Positions 1 to 6,051 are shown, counted from the stretch's first letter. The stretch is DNA of 8,221 nt from Planctomycetaceae bacterium (GCA_031261125.1 JAISJZ010000361.1:1-8221); one strand, 5' to 3'. Made by a program: numbers and translations. Notes: generated from the letters alone by a model not told the origin.

Positions 1-214
1 AAAGAAATCATACTGCCGAAGATTCCTACAGAGAAAGCGCAGACGCTCCCTCTACGGGAGCCACGCAGATTCTTTCTCTATCGGCAATCTTCACTCGGTA
101 AAACCGTTTGGACCGTGAAGTCAACCAACCCGCAACTATGCGGCTATCGAATTGCTGACGTACTCTTATTTTTTAGCCGCGACACAGCGGTGCGCGGACA
201 CTTCTTTTATTTCC
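1..214 (-). ncRNA. Candidate structured RNA or long structured leader, partial at left edge
   Basis: This stretch lies directly downstream of a near-consensus promoter and has no convincing reading frame on the minus strand. It can fold into several hairpins. The largest spans 14-86: TGCCGA/TCGGCA at the base (14-19 with 81-86), AGAGAAAG/CTTTCTCT (30-37 with 72-79) and GCTCCC/GGGAGC (45-50 with 56-61), with asymmetric internal loops. A second pairs 89-94 with 115-120 (CTTCAC/GTGAAG), extended by GGT/ACC. Others pair 130-133 with 140-143 and 177-181 with 193-197. Bases 4-8 can pair with 209-213, which would close a molecule of about 210 nt. I do not recognise tmRNA, RNase P or SRP signature motifs. 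A 6S-like RNA, an rRNA operon leader or the 5' leader of a gene to the left all remain possible. Strong promoter and folding are seen; the RNA identity is not. Confidence 0.35.
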
Positions 215-220
215 GCTGGC

Positions 221-279
221 AGTGTAGCATACAAAATCCTGTTTGTCAACAATTTTTTTTACGAATTTACGAATTTTCC
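221..279 (-). promoter_or_regulatory. Strong sigma70-type promoter with UP-like A/T tract
   Basis: Read on the minus strand, -35 TTGACA (244-249) and -10 TACACT (221-226) are separated by exactly 17 bp. Upstream of the -35 (250-279) is an almost pure A/T block with an A8 run and two copies of TTCGTAAA, which resembles an UP element. Transcription would start near 214 and run toward the left edge. Such promoters usually drive stable RNAs or very highly expressed genes, which supports the structured RNA call at 1-214. Confidence 0.75.
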
Positions 280-302
280 AAAAAACGCCGAAATCTGCGG
301 CA
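279..302 (-). terminator. Weak candidate intrinsic terminator
   Basis: On the minus strand GCCG (298-301) and CGGC (287-290) form a short stem with a 7-nt loop, followed by G and a run of six T. The stem is only 4-5 bp, so strength is doubtful. Its position, just upstream of the strong promoter at 221-249 and downstream of the tRNA, suits a terminator that insulates the two transcription units. Confidence 0.3.
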
Positions 303-308
303 TATATC

Positions 309-333
309 ATTGAGAGGAACTCTTACTCTCAAT
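309..333. repeat. Perfect 8-bp stem hairpin
   Basis: ATTGAGAG (309-316) and CTCTCAAT (326-333) are perfect inverted repeats around a 9-nt loop. It lies just ahead of the doubtful small reading frame at 347 and could be a leader hairpin or operator. No T-run follows on either strand, so it is not a standard intrinsic terminator. Confidence 0.4.
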
Positions 334-346
334 AAAGAAGGTGCTT

Positions 347-460
347 ATGGACAAACCGAGCGAACTTCCTACGGAAGTTGCGTTCCTTCCGACCGGCAAT
401 GGGGTCATCATTGCCGCCGCCGGTGCCGATGCGGCCGGTCGCCCATTGATTCGGACATAA
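347..460 (+). CDS. Doubtful small ORF, 37 aa
   Basis: An ATG at 347 is preceded by AAGAAGG (336-342), which is a usable ribosome binding site, and opens a 37-codon frame ending at TAA 458-460. The product begins MDKPSELPTEVAF and ends GRPLIRT. It has a short hydrophobic centre (VIIAAAGA) but no recognisable motif or clear membrane segment. Two perfect hairpins lie inside it (363-379 and 394-416), so the same bases may instead be an RNA element. I do not recognise the protein. The decent ribosome binding site, in a region where such sites are rare, is the main reason to list it. Confidence 0.25.
   Translation: MDKPSELPTEVAFLPTGNGVIIAAAGADAAGRPLIRT
363..416. repeat. Two adjacent perfect hairpins
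   Basis: AACTTCC (363-369) and GGAAGTT (373-379) form a 7-bp stem with a 3-nt loop. CGGCAAT (394-400) and ATTGCCG (410-416) form a second 7-bp stem with a 9-nt loop. Together with the hairpins at 309-333 and 519-539 they make the stretch 300-540 unusually rich in exact inverted repeats. Confidence 0.4.
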
Positions 461-518
461 GATTGCCCGATTCTCTTGTGAATACAGTGTTTCGGGTGGC
501 GATATTTTCGGCATTAGG

Positions 519-539
519 GCGTTTCTTGTCAAGAAACGC
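519..539 (-). terminator. Perfect 9-bp hairpin downstream of tRNA-Pro
   Basis: GCGTTTCTT (519-527) and AAGAAACGC (531-539) form a 9-bp perfect stem with a 3-nt loop, 48 bases past the 3' end of the minus-strand tRNA. No T-run follows on either strand, so it is at best a non-canonical terminator or RNA-processing hairpin for the tRNA transcript. Confidence 0.35.
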
Positions 540-586
540 AACTTAATAACCGCCGCAAACAGTTACTAGGCAAGAACTTACATCAA

Positions 587-662
587 TCGGGGCGACAGGA
601 TTTGAACCTGCGACCTCTGCGTCCCGAACGCAGCGCTCTATTCCAGGCTGAGCTACGCCCCG
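587..662 (-). tRNA. tRNA-Pro, anticodon CGG
   Basis: On the minus strand this 76-nt stretch folds as a full cloverleaf. The acceptor stem is CGGGGCG/CGCCCCG with A as discriminator. The D stem is GCTC/GAGC, the anticodon stem CTGCG/CGCAG with loop TTCGGGA, and the T arm GCAGG-TTCAAAT-CCTGT. The anticodon CGG (624-626 on the plus strand) reads CCG, so it carries proline. The 3' CCA is not encoded; the genome sequence continues TTG, so CCA must be added by nucleotidyltransferase. It has its own promoter at 688-715. Confidence 0.96.
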
Positions 663-687
663 AAATTCGTACCAACAAGATTGCAAC

Positions 688-715
688 ATTGTACAACACC
701 GGAAAAACACGTCAA
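688..715 (-). promoter_or_regulatory. Promoter of tRNA-Pro
   Basis: On the minus strand -35 TTGACG (710-715) and -10 TACAAT (688-693) are 16 bp apart. Start would fall near 681, leaving a leader of about 19 nt before the mature tRNA at 662. It lies in the 82-bp gap between the GH106 stop codon and the tRNA, so the tRNA does not depend on transcription of the upstream enzyme gene. Confidence 0.7.
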
Positions 716-744
716 GGGGACAGAAACAACCGCAAACGCCCCGT

Positions 745-3700
745 TTATTCCGTAACAATTTTCACACTGCCGATAACGCCCGACGGCATCAGCGGCGTTT
801 TTCCCGTGATGTGCGTGATGTTCGTCTTCGTTAGCCGCGGCTTCCCGCCCGCTGCTCCGATTGCATCGCCGACCAAACGGTTCACCCACCGGTTCGCAAC
901 TGTGATTTCGATGTCTAATTTTTCAACCGGCAACTTACCTTGCTCGGCTCCGATTGCGTCCGTAATGTCCAGTTTGTACGGATGCGCCCAAACAGTGCCG
1001 CAAATCTTACCGTTGATTTTCACTTCGGCAAACTCGCATACCCTATCAAATTGCAGATAAACTCTGTCAGCCGCCGACGGCTTGCCATCGGTGCCGGGGG
1101 TAAGCCGGCTAACATCAACGCCAACCGTTGTTTTGTACACTGCTTCACCGCTGAAATACCTGATTCGCTCATCGCTGTTCTTCAACCAATCGTCAAGTTT
1201 GTCCATCTGTACCGTGAACGGCTGTTCTTCCTTGAACGGCGAACGGAATTCGGCTGACCAATTCGCCAAATCAACATCAGCCGTTGACCGCTTGCGGTCA
1301 GCATTGGACGAAGTAAGCCCCGTTCGGCTAACTGCCGGTCGAAATACCGCAAACGTTGAGCCGAACGGCGGTAAATCCAATTTAACTTCACCGACCGCAA
1401 GCGGTTCGGCTAAACGTACCGTTCCCGTTACCGCATCCCAAAGTTCCGCCTGCTCGCCCGCAGCACGGAATTTTGCTGTGAATTTTTCCGCTTGATTTGT
1501 TAAGTTAGCAACGAAATAAACGTCGGTATCGTCAACGCGGCGGTGTATCCATTCGATACGGGATTTATCGTTTAAGGGCGTTGCAATCTCAAAGTCCGGC
1601 CTAATGCCTTTTTTCTGCAATGCTTCCCGAACATCGTTCTTCACTGCAATCACAGCCCCGGCTTGTTTTAACTCTTCGATTTTTTTCAATGCGTTAGGCG
1701 AACAACGCTTTGCTTCCGGTATGACAAGCACTTTATACTTTGCCGCAGTCATACGGATTGCCGCTGGTATGTCATCGAATGGAATTCTCAATTCGCCATT
1801 TTCCATTTTTAGTTTCAAAAGCACATCTTCGCTGCACACGTCCCAATCGTATCCCGGCGCGCAGCCCGCTGTGTTTGCCCATTCTCCTTGTGTAAAGTTC
1901 GGCACGCCGCTGCCGTAGAATTCCAACACGTCCGCAACCGGTATGCCCTGCTGCATCATAAAATCAACCCGGTTAATGTAATCAATAAACGGTTTCGCCT
2001 TGTTCCAAACGGTACACTGCGGATTAAAATACGTTCCCGCAAAATACAAGTTGCCCGGCAAACCGGCTTCGATTGGCGAACTCGTAAACGTGTGCCAAAC
2101 AAGGAGATTCAATCCTTCGCAAACGGCTTGGTCGAACGACGGTTTCAGGTTCTCAGCAAACGATTCTTGCCAGTACATTCCGATATTGGTGAGTCCTTCT
2201 GCCGCAACAAAACGTTTGCCGTTGGTATGTGCTGCCGAGGCGGGCTGTTTGACGAAGAACCGGTTCGCATTGCCGACCCGGTGCCGGGGCGACCAAGACC
2301 AAAATTCGCTCATCGGAACATCGGACATTCCGAGCAGTTGCTGCGCATCAATCGGCGCACCGTGCGGACCGCCGCTTTCCGGCATAAAGCCCAAGTTGTA
2401 TTCTCTTGCCCGCTTTTTGAATTGAGCGTAATGTTCATCAGCAATGAGGTCGCCGATGGTACGGCGGAAGTCCGCAAGAAATTCATTGCTCTTACTTCGG
2501 TTGTTGCCGATATAGCCGCAGGCAATCGGCAGATACTTTTGCAAATCATACCCGCGGCGTTGTTTGAATTCGTCCCTGAACCGTTCAGTCCAGTTCATAC
2601 CGCCTGCTTCCCACGAATCCGTTTCCAAATTTTGTAATGTCTTGCCGCAGTACGGCTTGACGGCATCGAGCAGTGGTTTCACGGTATCGTTCCAGTAAAA
2701 GTCAAACGCCTCGTGCCGGAGGTGGTCGAGAACAAGTCCCTGAAACTTGCCGGAAGACGTTGACGTTTTTGCACCGGTGAGAGTATAACCGATTCTCAAA
2801 ATAACGAACGATGAATTACGAATGGCATTAAATTTCGGATTGTTGTCATCCATCCGCAACTCGTAATCCGTAATTCGTAATTCATCCGTTAAATCAACCG
2901 CATCGTCAATGTTGAAATCCGGGTCTGCCGGCAATTCGGGGTCATCATCGTACAACGGCGAACAGTCCGGGGCGGAACCGCCGAATTCGCTGGTCGCTAT
3001 TTTGATGTTGAAATTGCTCAACGGTTTGCGTTTCTTCACCGACGGCGTTAACATCGTATTGCCGCTGTACATTACAATTTCGGCAATCTGAACGTTCCGC
3101 GGCTTGTCAGGATAGGACGGATCGAAAGCGTCTGTGAACAGCAGCCGGAATTTCTTGCCGGATGTTTTCGGGAACGCAATAGTTGCCGGTTTGTTCTCTG
3201 CAACAACCCACAGGACGGTTTGTTTTCCTTCGGAAACACCGGCGTTGACAATTTCTTTGCCGTCAACGATGACAGTACAATTCTTCGGTCCGTATCCGGA
3301 GCGGGACGTGAGATAAATCTTGTCCGCAGTAACTTCTTTTTCGAATTCAATGTCAATCCATTGCGGTTTGTCTTTCGATACACCTTCACCGGGTTTGGTG
3401 CCTTGGGACACCCAAAATGTTTTATCGTCGCCGTCGAAAAAGTTGGACGGCGGATAATCGGTCTGTTGCGAACTGGCGGTAACGGTGCATTTCACAGCAG
3501 GCAGAACATAGCCGGTGTCTTTTGCCGGAAACGCCAACACCGCAATATCTTTGTAGAATCCGTTGACTGTCGGCGGCTGCGGGAGTTTTACGTTTTTTTG
3601 ATTTGCGCCAAGCGAAGTAACGGAGTATGTGATTTTTTTTGCGGCATATTCTGGCGTGATGTTCGGACCGCCGAGGTTCCAGCCGGACATTATCATTAGA

Positions 3701-4059
3701 TGCATTTTCAACCCCAAGCGGTCTGCTTCTTTAACAGCGTGAACGAACAACTCTTTCCATTCCGGCGAACCGTACAACGGACCGGGCGGGACTTCGATGT
3801 TGCCGTCTTGACTGGACCCGTTGCCGTCGAAGAGCATTGCCGACCCGTAGCCCTGCTGTGCCATTGCGGTTAAGTCCTTCGTGATAGATGCTTTGTTGAC
3901 GTGACCGTTAAGCCACCACCAAAAGCAGGACATCCGTTTGGATGTTTCGCTGTCCGGCGGCGGATTGCGGAAACCGGCTTCGAGAGTGTCAGCGGCGCGG
4001 ACTTGTCCTGCCGAGAAAACGAGCAGTAAGAGATAAACGATGAAAGATAAACGGTGCAT
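745..4059 (-). CDS. Secreted GH106-family glycoside hydrolase (alpha-L-rhamnosidase-like) with discoidin-like insert
   Basis: This 1104-aa protein matches the GH106 rhamnosidase pattern. Family members release L-rhamnose from rhamnogalacturonans and similar polysaccharides outside the cytoplasm. I chose the ATG at 4059, not the in-frame ATG at 4086, because it starts a clean signal peptide, MHRLSFIVYLLLLVFSAG, with likely cleavage after VRA. Neither start has a Shine-Dalgarno site. The catalytic region begins with the typical FWWWLNGHVNKASITKDL near residue 40. An F5/8C (discoidin-like) domain is inserted at about 189-330. Family hallmarks include ETDSWE (479-484), FVAAEG (E621), WQES (E632), GYDWDVCSEDVLL and LPPFGSTFAVF. 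A GH2-like beta-sandwich closes the protein from about 963 (RYFSGEAVY ... LDITDA ... NRWVNRLVGD). Which acids are catalytic is not proven here. Odd points: in-frame repeat DNA at residues about 392-417, 751-759 and in a linker. Rhamnosidase activity is inferred from family; many GH106-like proteins are uncharacterised. Confidence 0.9.
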   Translation of the reverse strand: MHRLSFIVYLLLLVFSAGQVRAADTLEAGFRNPPPDSETSKRMSCFWWWLNGHVNKASITKDLTAMAQQGYGSAMLFDGNGSSQDGNIEVPPGPLYGSPEWKELFVHAVKEADRLGLKMHLMIMSGWNLGGPNITPEYAAKKITYSVTSLGANQKNVKLPQPPTVNGFYKDIAVLAFPAKDTGYVLPAVKCTVTASSQQTDYPPSNFFDGDDKTFWVSQGTKPGEGVSKDKPQWIDIEFEKEVTADKIYLTSRSGYGPKNCTVIVDGKEIVNAGVSEGKQTVLWVVAENKPATIAFPKTSGKKFRLLFTDAFDPSYPDKPRNVQIAEIVMYSGNTMLTPSVKKRKPLSNFNIKIATSEFGGSAPDCSPLYDDDPELPADPDFNIDDAVDLTDELRITDYELRMDDNNPKFNAIRNSSFVILRIGYTLTGAKTSTSSGKFQGLVLDHLRHEAFDFYWNDTVKPLLDAVKPYCGKTLQNLETDSWEAGGMNWTERFRDEFKQRRGYDLQKYLPIACGYIGNNRSKSNEFLADFRRTIGDLIADEHYAQFKKRAREYNLGFMPESGGPHGAPIDAQQLLGMSDVPMSEFWSWSPRHRVGNANRFFVKQPASAAHTNGKRFVAAEGLTNIGMYWQESFAENLKPSFDQAVCEGLNLLVWHTFTSSPIEAGLPGNLYFAGTYFNPQCTVWNKAKPFIDYINRVDFMMQQGIPVADVLEFYGSGVPNFTQGEWANTAGCAPGYDWDVCSEDVLLKLKMENGELRIPFDDIPAAIRMTAAKYKVLVIPEAKRCSPNALKKIEELKQAGAVIAVKNDVREALQKKGIRPDFEIATPLNDKSRIEWIHRRVDDTDVYFVANLTNQAEKFTAKFRAAGEQAELWDAVTGTVRLAEPLAVGEVKLDLPPFGSTFAVFRPAVSRTGLTSSNADRKRSTADVDLANWSAEFRSPFKEEQPFTVQMDKLDDWLKNSDERIRYFSGEAVYKTTVGVDVSRLTPGTDGKPSAADRVYLQFDRVCEFAEVKINGKICGTVWAHPYKLDITDAIGAEQGKLPVEKLDIEITVANRWVNRLVGDAIGAAGGKPRLTKTNITHITGKTPLMPSGVIGSVKIVTE
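1285..1300. repeat. 16-bp perfect palindrome inside GH106 linker
   Basis: TGACCGCTTGCGGTCA is a perfect inverted repeat with 7-bp arms around TT. Its core recurs in reverse orientation at 1394-1405 (ACCGCAAGCGGT). Both copies carry an AGCCG-type flank on the same relative side, which suggests a dispersed repeat, not chance. Here it encodes part of a low-conservation linker (about SRTGLTSSNADRKRSTADV) between the catalytic and C-terminal sandwich regions. Confidence 0.5.
1394..1405. repeat. Second copy of the ACCGC-NN-GCGGT palindrome
   Basis: ACCGCAAGCGGT is the reverse complement of the core of the palindrome at 1285-1300 and is followed by TCGGCTAA, equivalent to the AGCCG flank of the first copy. 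It lies in the GH106 segment coding for LAEPLAVGEV. That protein stretch also fits the family, so the match may be partly chance. Confidence 0.35.
1783..1810. repeat. Four degenerate 7-bp tandem units inside GH106
   Basis: The plus strand reads AATTCTC-AATTCGC-CATTTTC-CATTTTT, four heptads with strong mutual similarity. On the coding strand they give KMENGELRI, a string typical of heptad repeats translated in frame. It covers GH106 residues about 751-759, next to VLLKLK and before the conserved YKVLVIP strand. Confidence 0.45.
2810..2886. repeat. 77-bp inverted-repeat element of 7-bp units, in frame within GH106
   Basis: GATGAATTACGAAT (2810-2823) and ATTCGTAATTCATC (2873-2886) are perfect 14-bp inverted repeats separated by 49 bp. 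The right part is built from heptads: CGCAACT, CGTAATC, CGTAATT, CGTAATT (2855-2882). On the coding strand it gives ELRITDYELRM ... AIRNSSFVI, the telltale translations of such A/T-rich repeats in the two orientations. It sits between DLTD and LRIGYTLTGAK, both well-known GH106 strings, and the enzyme frame stays open through it. Confidence 0.75.
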
Positions 4060-4106
4060 TTTTTCGGAAGGTAAGCCGTAAAACATTGTACTTGTGTTCC
4101 GCGGTA

Positions 4107-4135
4107 ATTATATTCGATGCGGCGGCATAATGCCA
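4107..4135 (-). promoter_or_regulatory. Candidate promoter of the GH106 gene with overlapping palindrome
   Basis: On the minus strand a perfect -10 TATAAT (4107-4112) lies 17 bp from a weak -35 TGGCAT (4130-4135). Start would be near 4100, giving a leader of about 41 nt before the ATG at 4059. The palindrome GGCATAATGCC (4124-4134) overlaps the -35 and could be an operator, which would fit a sugar-induced enzyme. The site lies only about 37 bp from the end of the dead insertion element. Confidence 0.45.
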
Positions 4136-4171
4136 GTAGTTTGCAATTTCCATTTTGAAACTCATATATTC

Positions 4172-4189
4172 GGAGCATAAAAATTTGTC
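4172..4189 (+). repeat. Left terminal inverted repeat of the dead IS
   Basis: GGAGCATAAAAATTTGTC; 17 of 18 bases match the reverse complement of 4589-4606, with 15 in an unbroken run (4175-4189). Confidence 0.75.
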
Positions 4190-4235
4190 GGGAATTTGTT
4201 ACAATGGAGTAAAACCCTTTTGACAAGGAAGTTCA

Positions 4236-4588
4236 ATGAATCCCGTCACACCCCGAACAAACCGCCGAAGCAAAACAATGTCCCCATTGTAAAAAAAACA
4301 CAAGTCCGCAAAACGAGGACGAAAACACTGACGACGAGCAACAACCACATCACGATTTCCCGCCGTCATCGCCGCTGCAACTCTTGCCGAGAATACCCGT
4401 TTCCCGTCGAAGTGTTGTTTGGTCCCGACAATAACTATACCTGCGGCGCACGCCGTCTTATCGCGTTTGCCGCCGCGAAAGGTTCGTTTGACAAGAATTT
4501 GGTGGGTCGGCGGTTGAAGCAGACAGGGGCGTGTTGGTGGTTGCGGCAGGCGGAGAAAATGACGGTGTTGTGCGCCGCTTTCTATTCT
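4236..4588 (+). pseudogene. Frameshifted N-terminal fragment of ISKra4/UPF0236-like transposase
   Basis: The original start is probably ATG 4236, preceded by AAGGAAG at good spacing, but that frame stops after 18 codons. A +1 shift gives EQTAEAKQCPHCKKN, with a CxxC zinc-finger pair at 4279-4290. A further shift gives ITISRRHRRCNSC, with the second CxxC at 4376-4387, then FPVEVLFGPDNNYTCGARRL and IAFAAAKGSFDK. These match the N-terminal layout of ISKra4/UPF0236 transposases: CPxC, an Arg-rich strand, CxxC, a short FP..E..G segment, then YTxGxRRLxxxAAAxxSFxK. After this the homology fades and the sequence runs into the right inverted repeat near EKMTVLCAAF, so the catalytic DDE region is missing. 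The frame reading from 4196 stays open by chance to 4693, beyond the element. It cannot encode a working transposase. The assignment is from remembered family motifs. Confidence 0.6.
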
Positions 4589-4606
4589 GACAAATTTTTA
4601 TGCACC
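4589..4606 (-). repeat. Right terminal inverted repeat of the dead IS
   Basis: GACAAATTTTTATGCACC is the inverted partner of 4172-4189 with one mismatch. Confidence 0.75.
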
Positions 4607-4683
4607 TATACTTATCTCTCCGATTGGGTATCAGGCAAGAAAATGCCGTTGTCGTACTCTGTATCGTCCGTTTCGCAACAGTT

Positions 4684-6039
4684 TCACCATTGAATTCGTT
4701 TCATTGCACTTTCCCGGTGCGCCGTCAATCCTTCCTTCGCTGCAATAACGTCAATCAGCGGTGCCAACTCTTTCAGTCCGCCGGCATCAAACGATAAAAT
4801 GCTGTTGCCGCGGAGAAAATCATTGCACGTCAAACCGCTTGCGAACCGTGCCGTGCCGCCTGTCGGTAAAACGTGCGACGGTCCTGCTGCATAATCGCCG
4901 ACCGCAACCGGCGTGTTGTTGCCGAGAAACATTGCCCCGGCACAGTTGATTTTGTCCGCCAATTCTTCGGCGTTTTCTGTTGCAATGTGTAAATGTTCCG
5001 GCGCAATTTCGTCCGTCAACCGGCACGATTCGTCCGCATCCTTCGTCAGAATGACCGCTCCGAATTCCTGCAACGCCGTTTTTGCCAATGCCCCCCGCTC
5101 GATTTTGTTAAGTTGTTCCTCAACCGATTGCAGTGTCCGGTTCAAAATGTCTTCGTCCCAACCGATGAGAATACTTGCCCCCGGTGAATGTTCCGCTTGG
5201 GCAAGCAAATCGTAGGCAGTGAAAACCGGATTGGTTGATTTATCAACGATGACAACAACTTCGCTCGGACCGGCAATCGAATCAATATCAACTTCGCCGA
5301 AAACGTACCGTTTCGCCAATGCGACAAACAGGTTACCCGGTCCGACGATTTTATCGACCGCGGGACAAATCCTGCCGTTAACGCCGTATGCCAATGCTGC
5401 AACGCCTTGCGCGCCGCCCATCCGATAAACTTCATTCACTCCCAACTCTGTGCAGACCGCCAGCATATCATCGTTGTACGCTCCGAACTTTGTCGGCGGT
5501 GCCATCACGGCGATTTCTTTCACTCCGGCAACTTTTGCCGGAACAACACTCATCAACACTGTTGACGGATACGCTGCCGCCCCGCCGGGAACGCAAACGC
5601 CGGTACGCTTCAACGGACGGTACCGCTGCGTCAAGTATCCGCCCGGTCGTTCTACCCGGACACTCTTTGTCAGAATTGCTTCCTGAAACGTCCAGATATT
5701 ATCCCGGACTTTTTTAACGGCATCGAGCAGTTTTTTATCTGCTCTTTGGTACGCGGCATTGAGTTCCTCTTCGGAAACCCGGAGTGTCCCGGCAGTGAGT
5801 TCCGCCCCGTCTATTTTTTGACTGTATTCTAATAAAGCGTCCAGCCCGCGTTCTTTGATGTCTTTACAGATTTTCTTAACGACCTGAACCGGTGTGAGCG
5901 GTTCGCCGAAAATTTCAACGGTCTTCTTTTTGCCCGCTTCGGAGACGATATTGCCGTCAATGCGCAACTTATTGCGGAGAAGTTGCAACTTTTCGGCAGC
6001 GTTATCCGTTCGGGTATTGATTCGGAGAATGTTTAGCAT
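4684..6039 (-). CDS. hisD: Histidinol dehydrogenase
   Basis: HisD catalyses the last two oxidations of histidine synthesis, L-histidinol to L-histidine with two NAD+, in the cytoplasm as a zinc-dependent dimer. The 451-aa product shows all key residues. The zinc ligands are Q281 and H284 in AQAEHSPGA, D382 in GDYAAGPSHVLPTGG and H441 in AHRES. The catalytic pair E348-H349 is in EIAPEHLHI. The glycine-rich VCVPGGAAAYPS, GGAQGVAALAYG and KIVGPGNLFVALAK stretches are also present. It is about 20 residues longer than the Escherichia coli enzyme, mostly at the N-terminus (MLNILRINTRTDNAAEKL...). The ATG at 6039 lies 12 bp after the stop of the Fe-S protein gene, so the two are probably co-transcribed. 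No Shine-Dalgarno site is visible. No other his genes are in the window, so histidine genes are scattered or lie elsewhere. Confidence 0.97.
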   Translation of the reverse strand: MLNILRINTRTDNAAEKLQLLRNKLRIDGNIVSEAGKKKTVEIFGEPLTPVQVVKKICKDIKERGLDALLEYSQKIDGAELTAGTLRVSEEELNAAYQRADKKLLDAVKKVRDNIWTFQEAILTKSVRVERPGGYLTQRYRPLKRTGVCVPGGAAAYPSTVLMSVVPAKVAGVKEIAVMAPPTKFGAYNDDMLAVCTELGVNEVYRMGGAQGVAALAYGVNGRICPAVDKIVGPGNLFVALAKRYVFGEVDIDSIAGPSEVVVIVDKSTNPVFTAYDLLAQAEHSPGASILIGWDEDILNRTLQSVEEQLNKIERGALAKTALQEFGAVILTKDADESCRLTDEIAPEHLHIATENAEELADKINCAGAMFLGNNTPVAVGDYAAGPSHVLPTGGTARFASGLTCNDFLRGNSILSFDAGGLKELAPLIDVIAAKEGLTAHRESAMKRIQW

Positions 6040-6051
6040 TACTACTGGAAA

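Larger units (their letters stand above)
4172..4606 (+). mobile_element. Dead, internally deleted insertion sequence (ISKra4-like)
   Basis: The element is bounded by inverted repeats: GGAGCATAAAAATTTGTC at 4172-4189 and its reverse complement with one mismatch at 4589-4606. It is 435 bp, far shorter than an intact element of this kind. It carries a Shine-Dalgarno site (AAGGAAG, 4225-4231) and ATG at 4236, then transposase pieces in shifted frames. The flanks TATATTC (4165-4171) and TATACTT (4607-4613) agree at 5 of 7 positions and may be a decayed target duplication. It separates hisD from GH106. Family assignment rests on the transposase remnant and on termini that begin with GG, which is common in ISKra4. 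Confidence 0.7.

Noticed and set aside
329..541. 70-codon minus-strand frame downstream of the tRNA
   Set aside because: It starts inside the hairpin at 519-539, has no ribosome binding site and no recognisable motif; the plus-strand 37-codon frame in the same place is slightly better supported but also weak.
115..546. 143-codon plus-strand frame across the left intergenic region
   Set aside because: It crosses the strong minus-strand promoter, the A/T tract and several hairpins, has no ribosome binding site, and its composition looks like translated non-coding DNA.
1888..2637. Plus-strand 249-codon open frame opposite GH106
   Set aside because: It is the antisense shadow of a strongly supported enzyme gene and shows no family motif. 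The same holds for the other plus-strand frames between 602 and 3699 and between 4913 and 7038.
2855..2882. Heptad array as a CRISPR
   Set aside because: Units are 7 bp, directly tandem and degenerate, with no spacers; no cas gene is present.
4060..4086. Longer GH106 start at 4086
   Set aside because: It would put nine residues (MFYGLPSEK) before the signal peptide, an unusual n-region, and leave a leader of only about 14 nt from the candidate promoter. It cannot be fully excluded because neither start has a Shine-Dalgarno site.
4196..4693. Open 165-codon frame on the plus strand as an intact gene
   Set aside because: Only its middle part resembles transposase; the zinc-finger start lies in another frame, the frame begins next to one inverted repeat and runs past the other into the hisD 3' end. 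It is a remnant, not a gene.
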